DNA of 60,168 bases. Source: Bacteroidaceae bacterium (GTDB lineage: Bacteria > Bacteroidota > Bacteroidia > Bacteroidales > Bacteroidaceae). The stretch's first letter is position 1. Each line of letters starts with the position of its first letter. Positions 37,884 through 44,923 of the stretch are shown here, piece by piece. Below the pieces are notes generated by a model that ran no database searches, was not told where the DNA came from, and worked only from the letters and a program-made list of their open reading frames with translations. Both the position numbers and the translations under genes were made by a program. The stretch is from assembly GCA_017465905.1 (NCBI GenBank), contig JAFTVE010000031.1, positions 1 through 60,168 on the forward strand, in the 5' to 3' direction.

Positions 37884-38379
37884 ATGGTGCTTAGAAATTT
37901 ATATGTAAGGTGGCAGGTGTGGCGAGGAAAAGCCATTGATATATGGAGTAAAAGTCCATATCCTGCAGATGTGTTGAGTAATCTCTACGCAAATGAGTTT
38001 TGTTTTGAAGGGGTACGGTGTGGCAGCATGGAGGGATTTCTGCAATCATTAAAAAAAACAAGATGTTAATGTTCTGCATGAGATATGTGCAATGTCTGGT
38101 AAGGAAGCCAAGAATAAAACAAATAACGTTTGGCAGCAGAACCAGATTGTATGGTGGAAGGGAAGATCCATTGACCGTCAAAGCCAAGATTTTGAAAACT
38201 TGATACGTAAGGCTTACATTGCATTATATCAGCAAAACGAAGTGTTCTCAAAAGCTTTATCCTCAACGAAAGGATTAAAACTGTATCATAGCCGTGGTGA
38301 GCAAAACTCATATAAAACGATTCTAACTGAAAAAGAGTTTTGCGGCATTCTTACCTATGTTAGGGACTCTATAAAATAG
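37884..38379 (+). pseudogene. NADAR-like gene split by a poly-A frameshift
   Basis: Two adjacent frames join into one protein of about 165 residues if one A is removed from the A8 run at 38051-38058. The first half has VLSNLYANEFCFEGVRCGSMEGFLQSLK, the second has KKQDVNVLHEICAMSGKEAKN, WQQNQIVWWKG and GEQNSYKTILTEKEFC. SNLYxxxFxFxGxxxxSMEGFLQ is like the NADAR fold, whose members act on ADP-ribose-linked substrates. The family call is tentative. As it stands, translation stops at 38069. Slippage on the A-run, a sequencing error or true decay are all possible. Confidence 0.5.
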
Positions 38380-38410
38380 AATGATATTTTCGCTCCTCTA
38401 CCGAATCCTT

Positions 38411-38473
38411 CTGCCGAAGTGTCGCCATCGCGAGATAATACAATGAGTATTAACACATTGATGGCGACACTTC
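38411..38473. repeat. Inverted repeat, left copy
   Basis: CTGCCGAAGTGTCGCCA at 38411-38427 recurs exactly at 41189-41205. Here GAAGTGTCGCCATC pairs with its complement at 38460-38473 (14 bp, loop about 31 nt). It lies at the end of the HU-like gene and could also be its terminator. Confidence 0.65.
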
Positions 38474-38505
38474 TATAATTGTTTTCGTTATCGTTATCGT
38501 CAACG

Positions 38506-39150
38506 TTACCAGCCAAATGCCCCTAGCATGGGTTGGTAAGCTCTCGTGTTCTGCCGCCCTATCACCTCCAGTTTGCCAGCCTTGACAAGTGCCTTCAGCT
38601 TGGCCAGTGCTGCGTAGCGGCTGCACTCGCACACGTGCTCAAACTCCGAGCGTTGTATGCTGCGATGCGTGGCGAAGAACTCCGTCAGGCGCTTCTCGAT
38701 GACGGCATCGGTGAGCTGTTTGTTTCCCGTGGGGCCTCCACTCACGATGACAGCTCCGCGTAGGGTACGTTGCAGCTCAGCACAGGGACTGAAGACGATG
38801 CGGCTCACCTCGATGTCCTTGCTTGTGATGTGGTCCTCCTTGCGCTTGTTCTTGCAGGTGAGGGCCAGACTGAAGGTGCCTATGTGGTCTATCTCCACGC
38901 GGTTGCCGTCGAGCAGGGCATCGCCGATGCGCTGGCCCACGGCTTGCAGCACGGCCAGCACGTCCGACTCGGTGGCGCTGCAGGCGTGGTTGATATCCTT
39001 GGCTATCTGGGCGGTGCTGATGACCTCGCTGCTCACGACGCTCACGGCCATCGTGGGGTTCTTCTTCGTGGCCTTGCCCTGCAGGTCGTTTCTCACATGT
39101 AACTGGTAGGCAATGGTGCCCGACTTCTTGGTTGCTGTTCCTCGTTTCAT
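38506..39150 (-). CDS. HU-family DNA-binding protein with a C-terminal winged-helix-like tail
   Basis: 214 residues. The first about 125 form the HU/IHF-like fold of the Bacteroidetes HU-related group (AYQLHVRNDLQGKATKKNPTMAVSVVSS; QIAKDINHACSATESDVLAVLQAVGQRIGDALLDGNRVEIDHIGTFSLAL). About 150-214 (LTDAVIEKRLTEFFATHRSIQRSEFEHVCECSRYAALAKLKALVKAGKLEVIG) look like a winged helix. It is a GC-rich gene inside an AT-rich region. It is divergent from the VapE-like gene; this pairing is common in Bacteroidales genomes. Confidence 0.85.
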   Translation of the reverse strand: MKRGTATKKSGTIAYQLHVRNDLQGKATKKNPTMAVSVVSSEVISTAQIAKDINHACSATESDVLAVLQAVGQRIGDALLDGNRVEIDHIGTFSLALTCKNKRKEDHITSKDIEVSRIVFSPCAELQRTLRGAVIVSGGPTGNKQLTDAVIEKRLTEFFATHRSIQRSEFEHVCECSRYAALAKLKALVKAGKLEVIGRQNTRAYQPMLGAFGW

Positions 39151-39740
39151 ACTATTCTGAGTTTTTAAGTTCTTTAGTTTTTGAGTTTGTTCTAACTCTC
39201 AATGTCTATTTTTCAAAGTTCGTGCCAACGAGCGGGAGCCAAATAGGTTTGAGCTATCACTGCGAGTGCTGCCGAACTAAAAACGAATGTTTAATTTATT
39301 TATCATATGATGGCCAGCAGACAACTGATTGATGGTCATCGGTCAGTTGATTGATGGTGGTCGGGCAACTGTACGTTGCCCATCGTACGATAACTTTTCT
39401 TTGTGCAAAATTACGAAACAATATGCACTCCTGCAAGCTTTTGCACAGTAAAATTATATTGTTGACTTCGCTTTCCCGACGTATTACTTTTGTGGCGTGA
39501 AAAGGAAACCAAGTTGCGTATCGTCAACGTGAGGGTCGAAAAATAAGTTTGCTTATTTTACCTCCCGTAGCATACCAAATTCAGAACAAACGCTGTTGGC
39601 GGCATCGTAACTTTGCGGGAGTTCTCTGAACAACGAAAACGTTGACGATAACAGTAACGAAGACGAAAACGATGACGAAGCGGAGGGGGCAGTTCCATAG
39701 AAGAACAAATATAATGTATAACTTAATATGCCTATTTATT
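39151..39740. other. Divergent intergenic region between the HU-like and VapE-like genes
   Basis: 590 nt without a convincing gene. It holds two 20-nt direct repeats (39323-39342 and 39345-39364, 16 of 20 identical), directly followed by a perfect 7-bp hairpin (GGGCAAC 39363-39369 with GTTGCCC 39375-39381). It also holds AACGTTGACGATAAC at 39638-39652, the exact inverse of 38493-38507. Iteron-like repeats plus a hairpin would suit an operator or replication-related site; this is inference. Confidence 0.45.
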
Positions 39741-41132
39741 ATGAATGTAAAAGATCTATTTCAAAAAGCAATCGAGTGGCTGCGAAGCAGAGTAACAGCG
39801 CTCAAGAGAGAAGAGGGAAGAGTGAAGAGGGAAAAGGTAGAGAACACGCGGGGTGTTAACGATAACGAAAACCCAGTAAAGGTTAGGGATAAGAGGTTAG
39901 CGGTCAGCGAAGTTCGAACTTCGAAGGTCGAAAGACGCCATCACAACGATGACGATAAATCTTTCAACTCTCATCTTTCAACTTTCAACTCAAAACTGAC
40001 CATTCCCGAAATCGAGGCCCTGCTCCGCGAGAAGTACGAGCTGCGCTACAATGTGCTCACCGAACAGTCCGAGTATCGCATGAAGGGCAGTGATGCCCCA
40101 TTCGCTGCCGTCACCCAGCGCGTCTACAAGACCTGGATGGCCGACCTCCAGGCCGACGGGCACAACGTGTGGTGGGCCGAGGGCGTGCGCATCGCTGCCG
40201 AGTCCATGCATATCGCACCCTACCACCCCGTGACGCACTACTTCGGTACGCTCCCCGAGTGGGACGGCACCGACCGCCTGCGTCCCTTGATGCAGCGCCT
40301 CACCACCGATGAGACGATGGTAGGCTACCTCTGCCGCTGGATGCTTGCTCTGGTGATGCAAGCGCAGGGCAGGGACGATGCCCTCTATGCCAACAGCGTG
40401 GCACCCATCCTCGTGAGCGAGCAGCAGGGTATGCACAAGAGCACCTTCTGTCGCCTGCTCCTGCCGCCCGAGCTGCGTATGTTCTACACCGACAACTTCG
40501 ACCTCTCGGCCGAGAGCCAGTGTGAGCGCAAGCTCGTCGACTGCCTCCTCATCAACCTCGACGAGTATGACCGCTACTCGGCCCGCAAGCAGAGCACGCT
40601 GAAGAACCTCATGCAGATGCCCACGCTCCGCATGCGCAAGGCATACGCCAAGCAGAGCACCACGCTGCCGCGCATAGCCTCGTTCATCGGCACCAGCAAC
40701 AGCCACGCCCTGCTTACCGACGAGAGCGGTAGCCGCCGCTTCCTCTGCCTCGACATCCGCGAGATGATCGATGTGGACACCCCTGTGGAGCACCCTCAGC
40801 TCTATGCCCAATGCATGCACCTGCTTGCCCAGGGCGAGCGACATTGGTTCACCGCCGATGAGGTGCGCGACATCGAGCGCCGCAACCGCCGTTACCGTCG
40901 CCACCAGCCCGTGGAGGAGCTCTTCTTCCGCCACTATCGCCTGCCCCGTGAGGGCGAGGTGGCACAGATGCTCAGCTCTGCCGACATCTACGAGCACCTG
41001 CACGGCATCAACGCCCGCTTGATGGACAAGGTCAGCGCCTACCGCTTCGGCAGCATCCTCCGCGCCATGGGCGTCACTCGTCACCAGCATCACGACCGCC
41101 GCGTGTATGCGGTGATTCCGTTGAAAGGGTGA
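39741..41132 (+). CDS. VapE/VirE-like P-loop protein (primase-associated helicase type)
   Basis: 463 residues from ATG 39741; earlier in-frame ATGs lie in repeat sequence. The core (about 95-460) is the virulence-associated E / D5-like ATPase: APILVSEQQGMHKSTFCRLLLP (P-loop variant), LINLDEYDRYSARKQSTLKNLM (Walker B plus), RIASFIGTSN and SGSRRFLCLDI. Such proteins act as replicative helicases of mobile elements. The N-terminal about 85 residues are charged and repeat-derived; SFNSHLSTFNSKL comes from the TTTCAAC repeat at 39961-39994. No primase domain, integrase or capsid gene is nearby. It may be a domesticated or satellite element. Confidence 0.8.
   Translation: MNVKDLFQKAIEWLRSRVTALKREEGRVKREKVENTRGVNDNENPVKVRDKRLAVSEVRTSKVERRHHNDDDKSFNSHLSTFNSKLTIPEIEALLREKYELRYNVLTEQSEYRMKGSDAPFAAVTQRVYKTWMADLQADGHNVWWAEGVRIAAESMHIAPYHPVTHYFGTLPEWDGTDRLRPLMQRLTTDETMVGYLCRWMLALVMQAQGRDDALYANSVAPILVSEQQGMHKSTFCRLLLPPELRMFYTDNFDLSAESQCERKLVDCLLINLDEYDRYSARKQSTLKNLMQMPTLRMRKAYAKQSTTLPRIASFIGTSNSHALLTDESGSRRFLCLDIREMIDVDTPVEHPQLYAQCMHLLAQGERHWFTADEVRDIERRNRRYRRHQPVEELFFRHYRLPREGEVAQMLSSADIYEHLHGINARLMDKVSAYRFGSILRAMGVTRHQHHDRRVYAVIPLKG
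39961..39994. repeat. CTTTCAAC/TCATC repeat inside the VapE-like gene
   Basis: Tandem CTTTCAACT, CTCATCTTTCAAC, TTTCAACTC units encode SFNSHLSTFNSK in frame. Related to the cluster at 5120-5222. Confidence 0.55.
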
Positions 41133-41188
41133 GGGGGGAGAGTTTAATGTTTAGGGGCAGAACAGTCAACGTTATCGTCATCGTTAAT

Positions 41189-41256
41189 CTGCCGAAGTGT
41201 CGCCATTAATCTTCTAATTCATATTGTGTTAGTATGTGGTGGCGACACTTCGGCAG
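41189..41256. repeat. Inverted repeat, right copy
   Basis: CTGCCGAAGTGTCGCCA (41189-41205) pairs perfectly over 17 bp with 41240-41256. The same 17-mer in the same orientation begins the repeat at 38411. The two copies bracket the HU/VapE-like pair (2.85 kb). Between this repeat and the next promoter there is one more small hairpin (ACACGC-AAA-GCGTGT, about 41326-41340) and no gene. Confidence 0.7.
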
Positions 41257-41388
41257 TTAGTATCGTGAATACAGCTTGTCAATGCCTATAGTGGTAATCC
41301 TAAGGGTTGTTGTCACACGTCATCGTACACGCAAAGCGTGTCTAAATATGTTTTACAACATTCTTTGAAAATATCTGTCATTTGTGAA

Positions 41389-41418
41389 TTGTCAATTGTG
41401 AATAATTGTTTACATTTG
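41389..41418 (+). promoter_or_regulatory. Consensus promoter of the leader RNA and sigma/dynamin operon
   Basis: TTG at 41389-41391, a 19-nt spacer and TACATTTG at 41411-41418, an exact Bacteroidetes promoter. The -33 part sits in an AATTGTCAATTGTGAA repeat. Transcription should start near 41424 and read through the structured leader toward 42024. Confidence 0.65.
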
Positions 41419-41423
41419 CAGTA

Positions 41424-41956
41424 AGAAGTTTTTTGGATATTATTTCGAGTTTAGCTGAGAGGGATTTTGGGATAGATTCATCATCTCGAGGCGAAGAGAA
41501 TAGTGGCCTATTCACGAGAATCGAGAGGGTAAATATGCCGAAAATAACCTCAGATAATCCGGAAAGTATTTCATGTACTTATTAACGGTAAAATCCAAAC
41601 AGCTTCTGGAAACCTGCGCTGAGCCTTTTCGTATGAAAAGGAGGTAGGGGTGGGTTATTCTTTGACATATAAGAAAAGGCGTTTACTTGACGCTTAGCTT
41701 TCTACGTTCCAAACTTCGCAAAATTTTGAAACCAAGTAAGAAAGCGAGGCAACGGTAGATGCCCGTGGGATATGTATATACAATATAGCATATCAACAAC
41801 GAGGATTTCTCGAAGGCCTTCAGTGTCTTCGTTTTTTCGTTGGCTATATTCTACATATCAGCGTGGGCTTCTGCGTTGCTTATCCTTACTTGGTAGGTAA
41901 TGCGAAGACCTGGAACCGTGGGATAAGCAACAGGTACAGATTCCCACGTTTTTTTC
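41424..41956 (+). ncRNA. Candidate structured leader RNA of about 530 nt
   Basis: No open frame fits, but pairing is extensive near the 3' end. Hairpin A: GATATGTA (41769-41776) with 41852-41859; AATATAGC (41782-41789) with 41843-41850; CAACGA (41797-41802) with 41837-41842; CGAAG (41811-41815) with CTTCG (41827-41831), followed by T6. Hairpin B: CGTGGG (41862-41867) with CCCACG (41943-41948), and GTTGCTTATCC (41875-41885) with 41921-41931, followed by T7 (41949-41955). CCAAGTAAG (41732-41740) could also pair with 41885-41893. The 5' end is placed only from the promoter. It may be a stand-alone RNA or an attenuating leader. It does not match RNase P, tmRNA or SRP RNA motifs that I know. Confidence 0.6.
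41862..41955 (+). terminator. Hairpin B with U-run (terminator/attenuator)
   Basis: A large two-tier stem (6 bp outer, 11 bp inner) ends directly in seven T residues. It lies 69 nt before the first codon of the operon, so it must end the leader RNA or control read-through. Confidence 0.65.
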
Positions 41957-42023
41957 TTTTTAAACACGCGATAGAACCACTCGGTTCGGGGAGTCTACGA
42001 GGAGAATAAGGCAAATTCTTATA

Positions 42024-42317
42024 ATGGACATATGTCTTAAATTTCGACTGCATATGAATGGTGAAGACTTATATCTAAAAGGTATGGAACAGATGCATTG
42101 TTTTTATGACACGGCACCTTATGGAGGAATGCATTCTGCCGACTATCAGAAAATGATAGTTGAAAAGTATTTTATCCCTGCTGCAAACACAGGTTGTGTG
42201 CAAGCAATGAAAGAATGTGGAGATTATTATTTGTCAATAGACAAGGCTAAGGCTGTCAAGTTTTATCGATTATATATGAAGAATTGTCCTAAGGATGAAT
42301 TCACTAGGCTTATGTAG
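42024..42317 (+). CDS. Small Sel1/TPR-like protein
   Basis: 97 residues. The C-terminal half (YFIPAANTGCVQAMKECGDYYLSIDKAKAVKFYRLYMK) matches a single Sel1-type helical repeat; the N-terminal half is not recognised. ATG 42054 is an alternative start that would drop ten residues. It is the first gene after the structured leader and lies 63 nt before the sigma factor gene, so it may be a small adaptor in that circuit. Confidence 0.55.
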   Translation: MDICLKFRLHMNGEDLYLKGMEQMHCFYDTAPYGGMHSADYQKMIVEKYFIPAANTGCVQAMKECGDYYLSIDKAKAVKFYRLYMKNCPKDEFTRLM

Positions 42318-42380
42318 TTGCCAAATTGGGACTGAATGCATTAATGTAAACAGCAAGTTTCTAATATTATTAGGTATTAC

Positions 42381-43055
42381 ATGAAAGTCTTGTTAAATTA
42401 TAAAACTCTCACAGATCGTGAATTAGTGACTCTGACCTTAGAAGAAGGTGATATTGAGGCTGTACGTTTTCTTATACATGTAAGATATGAGAAATTGCTT
42501 AATGCTTTGATTTATCGCTACTGTGGCGCATCGGCCTACAATGAGGACCTGTTGGTTGAGCTTATAGCACTCTTATTAGGCAAGGATGGTGACTGGGCAC
42601 CTTTGAGGAACTTTCAATGGCGTTCTTCATTTAAGACTTGGTTAACACGTGTTGCCTCTCATTTATTTAATAAGATGCGTGATAGATTGATAGGTGAAGA
42701 GGTTCTAGAATCCTCTATGCCGACAGATGCCAATGGTAAATTGTCAAGTATTAATAGGGAAGTTGAACAGCCTGAACAGCAAAATGAGCAAATGGTGATT
42801 TTGCTGGAAGCAATCAATCGTATGGAAAATGATGAATATCGTTTGATATTGGTGAAAATATTGGAGGGGTATAGTCCAAAAGAGATTGCTGCAATGCTTA
42901 ATCATAAACGAGAACGTGAGGGGTTGCAGCGCAAATATAAGGAAAAAGTTGTGGCGCTTAATGCTGAATATGTACATATGACTAAACCTAGGGCGATAGC
43001 CGCAGTAAAACCTATTGTTAAACAAGTACAAGAAGAATGGTATGGAAATAAATGA
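42381..43055 (+). CDS. ECF-like sigma-70 family factor
   Basis: 224 residues. Region 2-like segment: DIEAVRFLIHVRYEKLLNALIYRYCG..., then FQWRSSFKTWLTRVASHLFNKMRD, in the usual place for core binding and -10 recognition. Region 4-like segment: EAINRMENDEYRLILVKILEGYSPKEIAAMLNHKRER, with a helix-turn-helix. The C-terminus continues about 45 residues past the HTH, longer than common ECF factors. It probably redirects RNA polymerase to this operon. It overlaps the next gene by 14 nt. Confidence 0.8.
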   Translation: MKVLLNYKTLTDRELVTLTLEEGDIEAVRFLIHVRYEKLLNALIYRYCGASAYNEDLLVELIALLLGKDGDWAPLRNFQWRSSFKTWLTRVASHLFNKMRDRLIGEEVLESSMPTDANGKLSSINREVEQPEQQNEQMVILLEAINRMENDEYRLILVKILEGYSPKEIAAMLNHKREREGLQRKYKEKVVALNAEYVHMTKPRAIAAVKPIVKQVQEEWYGNK

Positions 43056-43437
43056 CGAACTGATGGCTTGTTATATTGACGGGACTGCAACTCCTGAAGA
43101 GTGCGTTATGGTACGTGAATACCTTTTGAAACATCCTGAGGAATATAAGGATATGCTATTTCTTATGGATGAGGATTGTGAACTGCATTGCTCAGAAGCA
43201 GAGCTTGATGTAATGTGCAAACCTGAGTACTTAAAAGATTTGCATCAATATGAAGTGCCTATGAACTGTTTCGGTACAAAAGCTATAAAGAAAAAAGCTT
43301 TTTGTAAATCGGTTTATGCCTATAATGGAGTAAAAGGTGTAAAAGCTGCGAAAAAACAATTAAGTGATAAGAAACAAGGAGATAATGGCTTTTTCTCCCG
43401 ATTAAGTCAAATGATAGATGACGTGAATAATTTGTAA
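43042..43437 (+). CDS. Putative anti-sigma factor
   Basis: 132 residues from ATG 43042, inside the end of the sigma gene (14-nt overlap), so translation is coupled. The N-terminus (ELMACYIDGTATPEECVMVREYLLKHPEEYKDML) is the helical pattern of Bacteroidetes anti-sigma domains. The usual HxxxCxxC zinc motif is not clear, and there is no membrane segment, so it would be a soluble anti-sigma factor. The rest is basic and unassigned. The role is inferred from position and the N-terminal pattern. Confidence 0.65.
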   Translation: MEINDELMACYIDGTATPEECVMVREYLLKHPEEYKDMLFLMDEDCELHCSEAELDVMCKPEYLKDLHQYEVPMNCFGTKAIKKKAFCKSVYAYNGVKGVKAAKKQLSDKKQGDNGFFSRLSQMIDDVNNL

Positions 43438-43466
43438 AATGATTAATAATCAAATTAGTTCCTATT

Positions 43467-43967
43467 ATGATAAATGAATTTAGAGAATATTGGTCAAAGA
43501 CAAAAGGCATGTTGGACTTCAAGGCTCAATCAATGTCTAGTGAAAATAAACGTGTCCCTATAAAGAACATTGTCGATTATTATAAAAAAGAAATAATAGA
43601 TAAACTCTGGTTTTCGGAACATTTTCCCAGTAAATATAATGATTGGGTTGAAATTAATCTGCCACCATCCAATCCAAAACGATTAAAGGTGAGAAATGCT
43701 ATGTTGGGGATGTCTGTTTCTCCACTTGCTAAGAAAAGAACCGTATTCGGTGCAATTATTGTTGCTGTTTTATTGTTGCTTTTATCAGTTGTACTGATAA
43801 AAATGAAAGTGGTATGGTATGTTTATACCCTTATCATAGCTCTTGCTCTATGCCTCGTTGTGTGGGGACTGTATGCGTATAAGTATTTGATAGGATACTG
43901 TAGTATAAAAAGTATAGAATCCGAGATGAACAGAATAGAGGATGAAGTGGTGCAACTATTAAATTGA
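43467..43967 (+). CDS. Two-helix membrane protein
   Basis: 166 residues. A soluble N-terminal part (about 1-88) precedes two adjacent hydrophobic segments (about 92-112 and 116-138), then a short helical tail. No family recognised. The hairpin-like pair of membrane helices is similar in layout to the membrane protein later in the operon (51597-52745). It ends 6 nt before the protease gene. Confidence 0.65.
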   Translation: MINEFREYWSKTKGMLDFKAQSMSSENKRVPIKNIVDYYKKEIIDKLWFSEHFPSKYNDWVEINLPPSNPKRLKVRNAMLGMSVSPLAKKRTVFGAIIVAVLLLLLSVVLIKMKVVWYVYTLIIALALCLVVWGLYAYKYLIGYCSIKSIESEMNRIEDEVVQLLN

Positions 43968-43973
43968 TTTATT

Positions 43974-44894
43974 ATGGAAATATTGAAAAAGAATTATTTA
44001 TCGCTCAGCGAATTTATTCAAAAAGAAATGAGGGATTTCCCCAATTTTATACAACCACCATTGTATGCGACGGATCAAGAGAAGCAGTTCTCTGATGTGT
44101 TGATAGAATTTAATAAGCAACAACCTGGTTATTTGAAATATATTGTTCATACCGAAAATATGCGAAGAATTGCTGCTTTGCGTAGGTTGTTAGGTAAAGA
44201 TCAAGTAAATGCTTCTAATAATCCGCAACTATTTAATGTGATAACAAAATTATGTAAGGGATTAGGAGTAAATATGCCTATAGTCTTTACATACGGGAAT
44301 CGGGATATTGCAGCTATTACTGATGTTATGAGTTCTGGAGGTGCCTGTGAATTGTTTGTAGAGAATAATGCATTCACTCTTGGAACCAAAGATTCATTAT
44401 ATATATTTGTAAGCGAAGAATTGATAAATTCGACACAATTAAATGAAAACGAATTGTTAGTTTTGATAGCTCATGAAGTCGGTCATGCTATGGCCAATCA
44501 TTCGTTACGTACTTTGACATATCAATCGAATTTTATCCAATATATAGTGGATATTGATGCGAAAAATAAGATAAAAAAAATGATGAGTGACAAATCATTT
44601 TCTCGTTTACAAGAGGTAACGGCTGATAGGGCAGCATTGATAGCATGTAGAAATGTTGATTATGTATGTTCGATGTTAGATAAGTTAGGAAAAGTCCATC
44701 CTGAACTTATGGATTATGATGACTCCGAATCTGATCATCCTAATAATAGGAAACGTATTGAAATGATTAGATTGTTTGCGAAATCTCAATTATATGCCGA
44801 ATGTATAGAACGAATAGATGGTTTCCCTGTAGATAAAAGTAGGTATATATATACTGAAAGTGATTTACAGGTACATATCATGAGAATAATTTAA
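43974..44894 (+). CDS. M48-type zinc metalloprotease
   Basis: 306 residues. HEVGH at 167-171 is the HExxH zinc site, and Glu214 in QEVTADRAAL is the likely third ligand, as in M48 (HtpX, Ste24, OMA1). The N-terminal about 90 residues are helical and unassigned; DNNAFTLGTKDSLYIFVSEEL is typical of the strands before the active site. Unlike HtpX there are no clear membrane segments, so it is probably soluble or recruited to membranes. It lies 6 nt after the two-helix membrane protein and upstream of the dynamin genes, suggesting that it processes one of them. Confidence 0.85.
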   Translation: MEILKKNYLSLSEFIQKEMRDFPNFIQPPLYATDQEKQFSDVLIEFNKQQPGYLKYIVHTENMRRIAALRRLLGKDQVNASNNPQLFNVITKLCKGLGVNMPIVFTYGNRDIAAITDVMSSGGACELFVENNAFTLGTKDSLYIFVSEELINSTQLNENELLVLIAHEVGHAMANHSLRTLTYQSNFIQYIVDIDAKNKIKKMMSDKSFSRLQEVTADRAALIACRNVDYVCSMLDKLGKVHPELMDYDDSESDHPNNRKRIEMIRLFAKSQLYAECIERIDGFPVDKSRYIYTESDLQVHIMRII

Positions 44895-44923
44895 TCTGTT
44901 CCCTAATCATAAAGAGTATACAA

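Noticed and set aside
39990-41093. Long antisense frame opposite the VapE-like gene (367 codons)
   Set aside because: Same cause: GC-rich codon bias. The translation is His/Val/Glu-rich with no domain.
41424-41956. RNase P, tmRNA, SRP RNA, retron or group II intron as an identity for the leader RNA
   Set aside because: Characteristic motifs of the known RNAs were not found, and there is no reverse transcriptase or intron-encoded protein nearby.
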